The translations under genes and the position numbers were made by a program. The notes under the pieces are model-generated. The model saw only the letters and a program-made list of their open reading frames with translations. It was not told where the DNA came from and did not search any database. Below are positions 47,001-60,100 of a stretch of DNA of 64,000 nt, piece after piece. The DNA is from Microplitis mediator (Eukaryota > Arthropoda > Insecta > Hymenoptera > Braconidae). The first letter of the stretch is position 1. Each line of letters opens with the position of its first letter. The stretch covers positions 22,298,082 to 22,362,081 of the forward strand of contig NC_079974.1 in the NCBI RefSeq assembly GCF_029852145.1. Direction: 5' to 3'.

Positions 47001-50000
47001 TGGTATTTCTATGGGATGTCTCTGGAATTTCCAGAGAAAATTTAACTGGCGATAATTCTAATTTTTCTATGGTATTTCTATGGGATGTCTCTGGAATTTC
47101 CAGAGAAAATTTAACTGGCGATAATTCTAATTTTTCTATGGTATTTCTATGGGATGTCTCTGGAATTTCCAGCGAAAATTTAACTGGCGATAATTCTAAT
47201 TTTTCTATGGTATTTCTATGGGATGTCTCTGGAATTTCCAGAGAAAATTTAACTGGCGATAATTCTAATTTTTCTATGGTATTTCTATGGGATGTCTCTG
47301 GAATTTCCAGCGAAAATTTAACTGGCGATAATTCTATTTTTTCTATGGTATTTCTATGGGATGTCTCTGGAATTTCCAGAGAAAATTTAACTGGCGATAA
47401 TTCTAATTTTTCTATGGTATTTCTATGGGATGTCTCTGGAATTTCCAGAGAAAATTTAACTGGCGATAATTCTACTTTTTCTATGGTATTTCTATGGGAT
47501 GTCTCTGGAATTTCCAGCGAAAATTTAACTGGCGATAATTCTATTTTTTCTATGGTATTTCTATGGGATGTCTCTGGAATTTCCAGAGAAAATTTAACTG
47601 GCGATAATTCTAATTTTTCTATGGTATTTCTATGGGATGTCTCTGGAATTTCCAGAGAAAATTTAACTGGCGATAATTCTATTTTTTCTATGGTATTTCT
47701 ATGGGATGTCTCTGGAATTTCCAGAGAAAATTTAACTGGCGATAATTCTACTTTTTCTATGGTATTTCTATGGGATGTCTCTGGAATTTCCAGCGAAAAT
47801 TTAACTGGCGATAATTCTATTTTTTCTATGGTATTTCTATGGGATGTCTCTGGAATTTCCAGAGAAAATTTAACTGGCGATAATTCTAATTTTTCTATGG
47901 GATTTCTATGGGATGTCTCTGGAATGTCCAGAGAAAATTTAACTGGCGATAATTCTATTTTTTCTATGGTATTTCTATGGGATGTCTCTGGAATTTCCAG
48001 AGAAAATTTAACTGGCGATAATTCTACTTTTTCTATGGTATTTCTATGGGATGTCTCTGGAATTTCCAGCGAAAATTTAACTGGCGATAATTCTATTTTT
48101 TCTATGGTATTTCTATGGGATGTCTCTGGAATTTCCAGAGAAAATTTAACTGGCGATAATTCTAATTTTTCTATGGTATTTCTATGGGATGTCTCTGGAA
48201 TTTCCAGAGAAAATTTAACTGGCGATAATTCTAATTTTTCTATGGTATTTCTATGGGATGTCTCTGGAATTTCCAGAGAAAATTTAACTGGCGATAATTC
48301 TAATTGTTCTGTGGTATTTCTATGGGATGTCTCTGGAATTTCCAGAGAAAATTTAACTGGCGATAATTCTATTTTTTCTATGGTATTTCTATGGGATGTC
48401 TCTGGAATTTCCAGAGAAAATTTAACTGGCGATAATTCTATTTTTTCTATGGTATTTCTATGGGATGTCTCTGGAATTTCCAGAGAAAATTTAACTGGCG
48501 ATAATTCTAATTTTTCTATGGTATTTCTATGGGATGTCTCTGGAATTTCCAGAGAAAATTTAACTGGCGATAATTCTATTTTTTCTATGGTATTTCTATG
48601 GGATGTCTCTGGAATTTCCAGAGAAAATTTAACTGGCGATAATTCTATTTTTTCTATGGTATTTCTATGGGATGTCTCTGGAATTTCCAGAGAAAATTTA
48701 ACTGGCGATAATTCTACTTTTTCTATGGTATTTCTATGGGATGTCTCTGGAATTTCCAGAGAAAATTTAACTGGCGATAATTCTAATTTTTCTATGGTAT
48801 TTCTATGGGATGTCTCTGGAATTTCCAGAGGAAATTTAACTGGCGATAATTCTAATTTTTCTATGGTATTTCTATGGGATGTCTCTGGAATTTCCAGAGA
48901 AAATTTAACTGGCGATAATTCTAATTTTTCTATGGTATTTCTATGGGATGTCTCTGGAATTTCCAGAAAAAATTTAACTGGCGATAATTCTAATTTTTCT
49001 ATGGTATTTCTATGGGATGTCTCTGGAATTTCCAGAGAAAATTTAACTGGCGATAATTCTAATTTTTCTATGGTATTTCTATGGGATGTCTCTGGAATTT
49101 CCAGAGAAAATTTAACTGGCGATAATTCTTATTTTTCTATGGTATTTCTATGGGATGTCTCTGGAATTTCCAGAGAAAATTTAACTGGCGATAATTCTAT
49201 TTTTTCTATGGTATTTCTATGGGATGTCTCTGGAATTTCCAGAGAAAATTTAACTGGCGATAATTCTATTTTTTCTATGGTATTTCTATGGGATGTCTCT
49301 GGAATTTCCAGAGAAAATTTAACTGGCGATAATTCTATTTTTTCTATGGTATTTCTATGGGAAGTCTCTGGAATTTCCAGAGAAAATTTAACTGGCGATA
49401 ATTCTAATTTTTCTATGGTATTTCTATGGGATGTCTCTGGAATTTCCAGAGAAAATTTAACTGGCGATAATTCTAATTTTTCTATGGTATTTCTATGGGA
49501 TGTCTCTGGAATTTCCAGAGAAAATTTAACTGGCGATAATTCTAATTTTTCTATGGTATTTCTATGGGATGTCTCTGGAATTTCCAGAGAAAATTTAACT
49601 GGCGATAATTCTAATTTTTCTATGGTATTTCTATGGGATGTCTCTGGAATTTCCAGAGAAAATTTAACTGGCGATAATTCTAATTTTTCTATGGTATTTC
49701 TATGGGATGTCTCTGGAATTTCCAGAGAAAATTTAACTGGCGATAATTCTAATTTTTCTATGGTATTTCTATGGGATGTCTCTGGAATTTCCAGAGAAAA
49801 TTTAACTGGCGATAATTCTAATTTTTCTATGGTATTTCTATGGGATGTCTCTGGAATTTCCAGCGAAAATTTAACTGGCGATAATTCTATTTTTTCTATG
49901 GTATTTCTATGGGATGTCTCTGGAATTTCCAGAGAAAATTTAACTGGCGATAATTCTATTTTTTCTATGGTATTTCTATGGGATGTCTCTGGAATTTCCA

Positions 50001-53000
50001 GAGAAAATTTAACTGGCGATAATTCTATTTTTTCTATGGTATTTCTATGGGATGTCTCTGGAATTTCCAGCGAAAATTTAACTGGCGATAATTCTACTTT
50101 TTCTATGGTATTTCTATGGGATGTCTCTGGAATTTCCAGCGAAAATTTAACTGGCGATAATTCTATTTTCTCTATGGTATTTCTATGGGATGTCTCTGGA
50201 ATTTCCAGAGAAAATTTAACTGGCGATAATTCTAATTTTTCTATGGTATTTCTATGGGATGTCTCTGGAATTTCCAGAGAAAATTTAACTGGCGATAATT
50301 CTAATTTTTCTATGGTATTTCTATGGGATGTCTCTGGAATTTCCAGAGAAAATTTAACTGGCGATAATTCTAATATTTCTATGGTATTTCTATGGGATGT
50401 CTCTGGAATTTCCAGAGAAAATTTAACTGGCGATAATTCTAATTTTTCTATGGTATTTCTATGGGATGTCTCTGGAATTTCCAGCGAAAATTTAACTGGC
50501 GATAATTCTATTTTTTCTATGGTATTTCTATGGGATGTCTCTGGAATTTCCAGAGAAAATTTAACTGGCGATAATTCTATTTTTTCTATGGTATTTCTAT
50601 GGGATGTCTCTGGAATTTCCAGAGAAAATTTAACTGGCGATAATTCTATTTTTTCTATGGTATTTCTATGGGATGTCTCTGGAATTTCCAGAGAAAATTT
50701 AACTGGCGATAATTCTATTTTTTCTATGGTATTTCTATGGGATGTCTCTGGAATTTCCAGAGAAAATTTAACTGGCGATAATTCTATTTTTTCTATGGTA
50801 TTTCTATGGGATGTCTCTGGAATTTCCAGTAAAAATTGAACTGGCGATAATTCTAATTTTTCTATGGTATTTCTATGGGATGTCTCTGGAATTTCCAGCG
50901 AAAATTTAACTGGCGATAATTCTATTTTTTCTATGGTATTTCTATGGGATGTCTCTGGAATTTCCAGAGAAAATTTAACTGGCGATAATTCTAATTTTTC
51001 TATGGTATTTCTATGGGATGTCTCTGGAATTTCCAGCGAAAATTTAACTGGCGATAATTCTATTTTTTCTATGGTATTTCTATGGGATGTCTCTGGAATT
51101 TCCAGCGAAAATTTAACTGGCGATAATTCTAATTTTTCTATGGTATTTCTATGGGATGTCTCTGGAATTTCCAGAGAAAATTTAACTGGCGATAATTCTA
51201 ATTTTTCTATGGTATTTCTATGGGATGGCTCTGGAATTCCCAGAGAAAATTTAACTGGCGATAATTCTAATTTTTCTATGGTATTTCTATGGGATGTCTC
51301 TCGAATTTCCAGAGAAAATTTAACTGGCGATAATTCTAATTTTTCTATGGTATTTCTATGGGATGTCTCTGGAATTTCCAGAGAAAATTTAACTGGCGAT
51401 AATTCTACTTTTTCTATGGTATTTCTATGGGATGTCTCTGGAATTTCCAGCGAAAATTTAACTGGCGATAATTCTACTTTTTCTATGGTATTTCTATGGG
51501 ATGTCTCTGGAATGTCCAGCGAAAATTTAACTGGCGATAATTCTAATTTTTCTATGGTATTTCTATGGGATGTCTCTGGAATTTCCAGAGAAAATTTAAC
51601 TGGCGATAATTCTAATTTTTCTATGGTATTTCTATGGGATGTCTCTGGAATTTCCAGCGAAAATTTAACTGGCGATAATTCTACTTTTTCTATGGTATTT
51701 CTATGGGATGTCTCTGGAATTTCCAGCGAAAATTTAACTGGCGATAATTCTATTTTTTCTATGGTATTTCTATGGGATGTCTCTGGAATTTCCAGAGAAA
51801 ATTTAACAGGCGATAATTCTACTTTTTCTATGGTATTTCTATGGGATGTCTCTGGAATTTCCAGAGAAAATTTAACAGGCGATAATTCTACTTTTTCTAT
51901 GGTATTTCTATGGGATGTCTCTGGAATTTCCAGAGAAAATTTAACTGGCGATAATTCTACTTTTTCTATGGTATTTCTATGGGATGTCTCTGGAATTTCC
52001 AGAGAAAATTAAACTGGCGATAATTCTAATTTTTCTATGGTATTTCTATGGGATGTCTCTGGAATTTCCAGAGAAAATTTAACTGGCGATAATTCTATTT
52101 TTTCTATGGTATTTCTATGGGATGTCTCTGGAATTTCCAGAGAAAATTTAACTGGCGATAATTCTAATTTTTCTATGGTATTTCTATGGGATGTCTCTGG
52201 AATTTCCAGAGAAAATTTAACTGGCGATAATTCTATTTTTTCTATGGTATTTCTATGGGATGTCTCTGGAATTTCCAGAGAAAATTTAACTGGCGATAAT
52301 TCTAATCTTTCTATGGTATTTCTATGGGATGTCTCTGGAATTTCCAGAGAAAATTTAACTGGCGATAATTCTAATCTTTCTATGGTATTTCTATGGGATG
52401 TCTCTGGAATTTCCAGAGAAAATTTAACTGGCGATAATTCTATTTTTTCTATGGTATTTCTATGGGATGTCTCTGGAATTTCCAGAGAAAATTTAACTGG
52501 CGATAATTCTAATTTTTCTATGGTATTTCTATGGGATGTCTCTGGAATTTCCAGAGAAAATTTAACTGGCGATAATTCTAATTTTTCTATGGTATTTCTA
52601 TGGGATGTCTCTGGAATTTCCAGAGAAAATTTAACTGGCGATAATTCTAATTTTTCTATGGTATTTCTATGGGATGTCTCTGGAATTTCCAGAGAAAATT
52701 TAACTGGCGATAATTCTAATTTTTCTATGGTATTTCTATGGGATGTCTCTGGAATTTCCAGAGAAAATTTAACTGGCGATAATTCTAATTTTTCTATGGT
52801 ATTTCTATGGGATGTCTCTGGAATTTCCAGAGAAAATTTAACTGGCGATAATTCTAATTTTTCTATGGTATTTCTATGGGATGTCTCTGGAATTTCCAGA
52901 GAAAATTTAACTGGCGATAATTCTAATTTTTCTATGGTATTTCTATGGGATGTCTCTGGAATTTCCAGAGAAAATTTAACTGGCGATAATTCTAATTTTT

Positions 53001-53393
53001 CTATGGGATTTCTATGGGATGTCTCTGGAATTTCCAGAGAAAATTTAACTGGCGATAATTCTAATTTTTCTATGGGATTTCTATGGGATGTCTCTGGAAT
53101 TTCCAGAGAAAATTTAACTGGCGATAATTCTACTTTTTCTATGGGATTTCTATGGGATGTCTCTGGAATTTTCAGAGAAAATTTAACTGGCGATAATTCT
53201 ACTTTTTCTATGGGATTTCTATGGGATGTCTCTGGAATTTTCAGAGAAAATTTAACTGGCGATAATTCTACTTTTTCTATGGTATTTCTATGGGATGTCT
53301 CTGGAATTTCCAGCGAAAATTTAACTGGCGATAATTCTATTTTTTCTATGGTATTTCTATGGGATGTCTCTGGAATTTCCAGAGAAAATTTAA
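35100..53393 (+). repeat. 69-bp satellite array, left block (about 265 monomers)
   Basis: Head-to-tail monomers of 69 bp, landmarks in order TTAACTGGCGATAATTCTA, TTTTTCTATGGTATTTC, TATGGGATGTCTCTGG, AATTTCCAGAGAAAAT. Most copies differ at three positions: A/T/C in CTA(A/T/C)TTTTTC, A/C in CCAG(A/C)GAAAA and T/G in ATGG(T/G)ATTTC. The first units (35100-35180) are the most diverged, as expected at an array edge. Rare lesions break the long frames: TGA at 35490, a 1-bp deletion near 44485, TGA at 50837 and a 1-bp deletion near 52008. The three common variants all change an amino acid in the plus frame, which argues against coding. Confidence 0.98.
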
Positions 53394-54110
53394 GGTAGTA
53401 GTCTGGTAACTCGCGCCGTTTTTCATGCTTCTTTTTAGGGGCCTTTTTTTTTTAGAAGGAACAAATGAAAAGTTTTGCATTTTTAATATGTTTTTATTTA
53501 CATCTTAAGGTAACAATAAAAAATTTTTTTGAGGAAATTAAATAATTTATTATTATTATTATTGTCGCTTGAAGTTGACGCCTCAAAAAAAAAGCGCTTG
53601 GATGGCCCGGGTGATATTGACTCTTGTGGACATCCGAAATTAAAAATTCTTGATTAGTCTTAATCTATAGACATGTCATTCTCGTCGGAACTAGGATTAT
53701 TAAATTTTATCGAAAAATAACAAAATGGCGAACTTTGAAAAAAAAAGTCATTTTTTTTTCGCATAAAAAGGGTTGTAAAATGAAAAGTTAGGGATGAAAA
53801 AAATTAATCCTAGTTCCGACGAGAATGACATGTCTATAGATTAAGACTAATCAAGAATTTTTGATTTCGGATGTCCACAAGAGTCAATATCACCCGGGCC
53901 ATCCAAGCGCTTTTTTTTTGAGGCGTCAACTTCAAGCGACAATAATAATAATAATAAATTATTTAATTTCCTCAAAAAAATTTTTTTTTGTTACCTTAAG
54001 ATGTAAATAAAAACATATTAAAAATGCAAAACTTTTCATTTGTTCCTTCTAAAAAAAAAAGGCCCCTAAAAAGAAGCATGAAAAACGGCGCGAGTTACCA
54101 GACTACTACC
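53394..54110. mobile_element. Fold-back (near-perfect palindrome) element inserted in the satellite
   Basis: 717 bp. The left arm 53394-53699 and right arm 53805-54110 are 306 bp each and complementary except at about two positions, around a 105-bp loop that holds the only sequence not paired. The ends are GGTAGTAGTCTGGTAACTCG and its complement. TTAA flanks both ends (53390-53393, 54111-54114), while an uninterrupted monomer has a single TTAA, so this is a target-site duplication. TTAA is typical of piggyBac-class elements, but because TTAA contains TA, a TA-targeting (mariner-like) element with ends AGGTAGTAG fits equally. It has no open frame of note, so it is non-autonomous. Confidence 0.93.
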
Positions 54111-57100
54111 TTAACTGGCGATAATTCTAATTTTTCTATGGTATTTCTATGGGATGTCTCTGGAATTTCCAGAGAAAATTTAACTGGCGATAATTCTAAT
54201 TTTTCTATGGTATTTCTATGGGATGTCTCTGGAATTTCCAGAGAAAATTTAACTGGCGATAATTCTTATTTTTCTATAGTATTTCTATGGGATGTCTCTG
54301 GAATTTCCAGAGAAAATTTAACTGGCGATAATTCTATTTTTTCTATGGTATTTCTATGGGATGTCTCTGGAATTTCCAGAGAAAATTTAACTGGCGATAA
54401 TTCTATTTTTTCTATGGTATTTCTATGGGATGTCTCTGGAATTTCCAGAGAAAATTTAACTGGCGATAATTCTATTTTTTCTATGGTATTTCTATGGGAT
54501 GTCTCTGGAATTTCCAGAGAAAATTTAACTGGCGATAATTCTATTTTTTCTATGGTATTTCTATGGAATGTCTCTGGAATTTCCAGAGAAAATTTAACTG
54601 GCGATAATTCTAATTTTTCTATGGTATTTCTATGGGATGTCTCTGGAATTTCCAGAGAAAATTTAACTGGCGATAATTCTATTTTTTCTATGGTATTTCT
54701 ATGGGATGTCTCTGGAATTTCCAGAGAAAATTTAACTGGCGATAATTCTATTTTTTCTATGGTATTTCTATGGGATGTCTCTGGAATTTCCAGAGAAAAT
54801 TTAACTGGCGATAATTCTAATTTTTCTATGGTATTTCTATGGGATGTCTCTAGAATTTCCAGAGAAAATTTAACTGGCGATAATTCTAATTTTTCTATGG
54901 TATTTCTATGGGATGTCTCTGGAATTTCCAGAGAAAATTTAACTGGCGATAATTCTAATTTTTCTATGGTATTTCTATGGGATGTCTCTGGAATTTCCAG
55001 AGAAAATTTAACTGGCGATAATTCTATTTTTTCTATGGTATTTCTATGTGATGTCTCTGGAATTTCCAGCGAAAATTTAACTGGCGATAATTCTATTTTT
55101 TCTATGGTATTTCTATGGGATGTCTCTGGAATTTCCAGAGAAAATTTAACTGGCGATAATTCTATTTTTTCTATGGTATTTCTATGCGATGTCTCTGGAA
55201 TTTCCAGAGAAAATTTAACTGGCGATAATTCTATTTTTTCTATGGTATTTCTATGCGATGTCTCTGGAATTTCCAGAGAAAATTTAACTGGCGATAATTC
55301 TACTTTTTCTATGGTATTTCTATGGGATGTCTCTGGAATTTCCAGAGAAAATTTAACTGGCGATAATTCTACTTTTTCTATGGTATTTCTATGGGATGTC
55401 TCTGGAATTTCCAGCGAAAATTTAACTGGCGATAATTCTATTTTCTCTATGGTATTTCTATGGGATGTCTCTGGAATTTCCAGAGAAAATTTAACTGGCG
55501 ATAATTCTATTTTCTCTATGGTATTTCTATGGGATGTCTCTGGAATTTCCAGAGAAAATTTAACTGGCGATAATTCTAATTTTTCTATGGTATTTCTATG
55601 GGATGTCTCTGGAATTTCCAGAGAAAATTTAACTGGCGATAATTCTAATTTTTCTATGGTATTTCTATGGGATGTCTCTGGAATTTCCAGAGAAAATTTA
55701 ACTGGCGATAATTCTAATTTTTCTATGGTATTTCTATGGGATGTCTCTGGAATTTCCAGCGAAAATTTAACTGGCGATAATTCTATTTTTTCTATGGTAT
55801 TTCTATGGGATGTCTCTGGAATTTCCAGCGAAAATTTAACTGGCGATAATTCTATTTTCTCTATGGTATTTCTATGGGATGTCTCTGGAATTTCCAGAGA
55901 AAATTTAACTGGCGATAATTCTAATTTTTCTATGGTATTTCTATGGGATGTCTCTGGAATTTCCAGCAAAAATTTAACTGGCGATAATTCTATTTTCTCT
56001 ATGGTATTTCTATGGGATGTCTCTGGAATTTCCAGAGAAAATTTAACTGGCGATAATTCTAATTTTTCTATGGTATTTCTATGGGATGTCTCTGGAATTT
56101 CCAGAGAAAATTTAACTGGCGATAATTCTAATTTTTCTATGGTATTTCTATGGGATGTCTCTGGAATTTCCAGAGAAAATTTAACTGGCGATAATTCTAT
56201 TTTTTCTATGGTATTTCTATGGGATGTCTCTGGAATTTCCAGAGAAAATTTAACTGGCGATAATTCTATTTTTTCTATGGTATTTCTATGGGATGTCTCT
56301 GGAATTTCCAGAGAAAATTTAACTGGCGATAATTCTATTTTTTCTATGGTATTTCTATGGGATGTCTCTGGAATTTCCAGAGAAAATTTAACTGGCGATA
56401 ATTCTATTTTTTCTATGGTATTTCTATGGGATGTCTCTGGAATTTCCAGAGAAAATTTAACTGGCGATAATTCTAATTTTTCTATGGTATTTCTATGGAA
56501 TGTCTCTGGAATTTCCAGAGAAAATTTAACTGGCGATAATTCTAATTTTTCTATGGTATTTCTATGGGATGTCTCTGGAATTTCCAGCGAAAATTTAACT
56601 GGCGATAATTCTAATTTTTCTATGGTATTTCTATGGGATGTCTCTGGAATTTCCAGCGAAAATTTAACTGGCGATAATTCTATTTTTTCTATGGTATTTC
56701 TATGGGATGTCTCTGGAATTTCCAGAGAAAATTTAACTGGCGATAATTCTATTTTTTCTATGGTATTTCTATGGGATGTCTCTGGAATTTCCAGAGAAAA
56801 TTTAACTGGCGATAATTCTATTTTTTCTATGGTATTTCTATGGGATGTCTCTGGAATTTCCAGAGAAAATTTAACTGGCGATAATTCTATTTTTTCTATG
56901 GTATTTCTATGGGATGTCTCTGGAATTTCCAGAGAAAATTTAACTGGCGATAATTCTATTTTTTCTATGGTATTTCTATGGGATGTCTCTGGAATTTCCA
57001 GAGAAAATTTAACTGGCGATAATTCTATTTTTTCTATGGTATTTCTATGGGATGTCTCTGGAATTTCCAGCGAAAATTTAACTGGCGATAATTCTATTTT

Positions 57101-60100
57101 TTCTATGGTATTTCTATGGGATGTCTCTGGAATTTCCAGAGAAAATTTAACTGGCGATAATTCTAATTTTTCTATGGTATTTCTATGGGATGTCTCTGGA
57201 ATTTCCAGCGAAAATTTAACTGGCGATAATTCTATTTTTTCTATGGTATTTCTATGGGATGTCTCTGGAATTTCCAGAGAAAATTTAACTGGCGATAATT
57301 CTAATTTTTCTATGGTATTTCTATGGGATGTCTCTGGAATTTCCAGAGAAAATTTAACTGGCGATAATTCTACTTTTTCTATGGTATTTCTATGGGATGT
57401 CTCTGGAATTTCCAGCGAAAATTTAACTGGCGATAATTCTATTTTTTCTATGGTATTTCTATGGGATGTCTCTGGAATTTCCAGCAAAAATTTAACTGGC
57501 GATAATTCTATTTTTTCTATGGTATTTCTATGGGATGTCTCTGGAATTTCCAGAGAAAATTTAACTGGCGATAATTCTACTTTTTCTATGGTATTTCTAT
57601 GGGATGTCTCTGGAATTTCCAGCGAAAATTTAACTGGCGATAATTCTATTTTTTCTATGGTATTTCTATGGGATGTCTCTGGAATTTCCAGCGAAAATTT
57701 AACTGGCGATAATTCTATTTTTTCTATGGTATTTCTATGGGATGTCTCTGGAATTTCCAGAGAAAATTTAACTGGCGATAATTCTAATTTTTCTATGGTA
57801 TTTCTATGGGATGTCTCTGGAATTTCCAGAGAAAATTTAACTGGCGATAATTCTAATTTTTCTATGGTATTTCTATGGGATGTCTCTGGAATTTCCAGAG
57901 AAAATTTAACTGGCGATAATTCTACTTTTTCTATGGTATTTCTATGGGATGTCTCTGGAATTTCCAGAGAAAATTTAACTGGCGATAATTCTAATTTTTC
58001 TATGGTATTTCTATGGGATGTCTCTGGAATTTCCAGAGAAAATTTAACTGGCGATAATTCTAATTTTTCTATGGTATTTCTATGGGATGTCTCTGGAATT
58101 TCCAGAAAAAATTTAACTGGCGATAATTCTAATTTTTCTATGGTATTTCTATGGGATGTCTCTGGAATTTCCAGAGAAAATTTAACTGGCGATAATTCTA
58201 ATTTTTCTATGGTATTTCTATGGGATGTCTCTGGAATTTCCAGAGAAAATTTAACTGGCGATAATTCTATTTTTTCTATGGTATTTCTATGGGATGTCTC
58301 TGGAATTTCCAGAGAAAATTTAACTGGCGATAATTCTACTTTTTCTATGGTATTTCTATGGGATGTCTCTGGAATTTCCAGCGAAAATTTAACTGGCGAT
58401 AATTCTATTTTTTCTATGGTATTTCTATGGGATGTCTCTGGAATTTCCAGCGAAAATTTAACTGGCGATAATTCTATTTTTTCTATGGTATTTCTATGGG
58501 ATGTCTCTGGAATTTCCAGAGAAAATTTAACTGGCGATAATTCTAATTTTTCTATGGTATTTCTATGGGATGTCTCTGGAATTTCCAGAGAAAATTTAAC
58601 TGGCGATAATTCTAATTTTTCTATGGTATTTCTATGGGATGTCTCTGGAATTTCCAGAGAAAATTTAACTGGCGATAATTCTACTTTTTCTATGGTATTT
58701 CTATGGGATGTCTCTGGAATTTCCAGAGAAAATTTAACTGGCGATAATTCTAATTTTTCTATGGTATTTCTATGGGATGTCTCTGGAATTTCCAGAGAAA
58801 ATTTAACTGGCGATAATTCTAATTTTTCTATGGTATTTCTATGGGATGTCTCTGGAATTTCCAGAAAAAATTTAACTGGCGATAATTCTAATTTTTCTAT
58901 GGTATTTCTATGGGATGTCTCTGGAATTTCCAGAGAAAATTTAACTGGCGATAATTCTAATTTTTCTATGGTATTTCTATGGGATGTCTCTGGAATTTCC
59001 AGAGAAAATTTAACTGGCGATAATTCTAATTTTTCTATGGTATTTCTATGGGATGTCTCTGGAATTTCCAGAGAAAATTTAACTGGCGATAATTCTACTT
59101 TTTCTATGGTATTTCTATGGGATGTCTCTGGAATTTCCAGCGAAAATTTAACTGGCGATAATTCTACTTTTTCTATGGTATTTCTATGGGATGTCTCTGG
59201 AATTTCCAGCGAAAATTTAACTGGCGATAATTCTATTTTTTCTATGGTATTTCTATGGGATGTCTCTGGAATTTCCAGCGAAAATTTAACTGGCGATAAT
59301 TCTAATTTTTCTATGGTATTTCTATGGGATGTCTCTGGAATTTCCAGCGAAAATTTAACTGGCGATAATTCTAATTTTTCTATGGTATTTCTATGGGATG
59401 TCTCTGGAATTTCCAGCGAAAATTTAACTGGCGATAATTCTAATTTTTCTATGGTATTTCTATGGGATGTCTCTGGAATTTCCAGAGAAAATTTAACTGG
59501 CGATAATTCTAATTTTTCTATGGTATTTCTATGGGATGTCTCTGGAATTTCCAGAGAAAATTTATCTGGCGATAATTCTAATTTTTCTATGGTATTTCTA
59601 TGGGATGTCTCTGGAATTTCCAGAGAAAATTTAACTGGCGATAATTCTATTTTTTCTATGGTATTTCTATGGGATGTCTCTGGAATTTCCAGAGAAAATT
59701 TAACTGGCGATAATTCTACTTTTTCTATGGTATTTCTATGGGATGTCTCTGGAATTTCCAGCGAAAATTTAACTGGCGATAATTCTATTTTTTCTATGGT
59801 ATTTCTATGGGATGTCTCTGGAATTTCCAGAGAAAATTTAACTGGCGATAATTCTAATTTTTCTATGGTATTTCTATGGGATGTCTCTGGAATTTCCAGA
59901 GAAAATTTAACTGGCGATAATTCTAATTTTTCTATGGTATTTCTATGGGATGTCTCTGGAATTTCCAGAGAAAATTTAACTGGCGATAATTCTACTTTTT
60001 CTATGGTATTTCTATGGGATGTCTCTGGAATTTCCAGAGAAAATTTAACTGGCGATAATTCTAATTTTTCTATGGTATTTCTATGGGATGTCTCTGGAAT

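Noticed and set aside
35547..53398. Very long plus-strand reading frames as a family of giant repeat proteins
   Set aside because: They follow the 69-bp satellite exactly, have no splice or promoter context, and their common variants are all non-synonymous.
53394..54110. Palindrome as a pure assembly artefact
   Set aside because: Arms are not identical, the loop is unique, and both ends abut a TTAA that is single in uninterrupted monomers. Artefact is not fully excluded without long reads.
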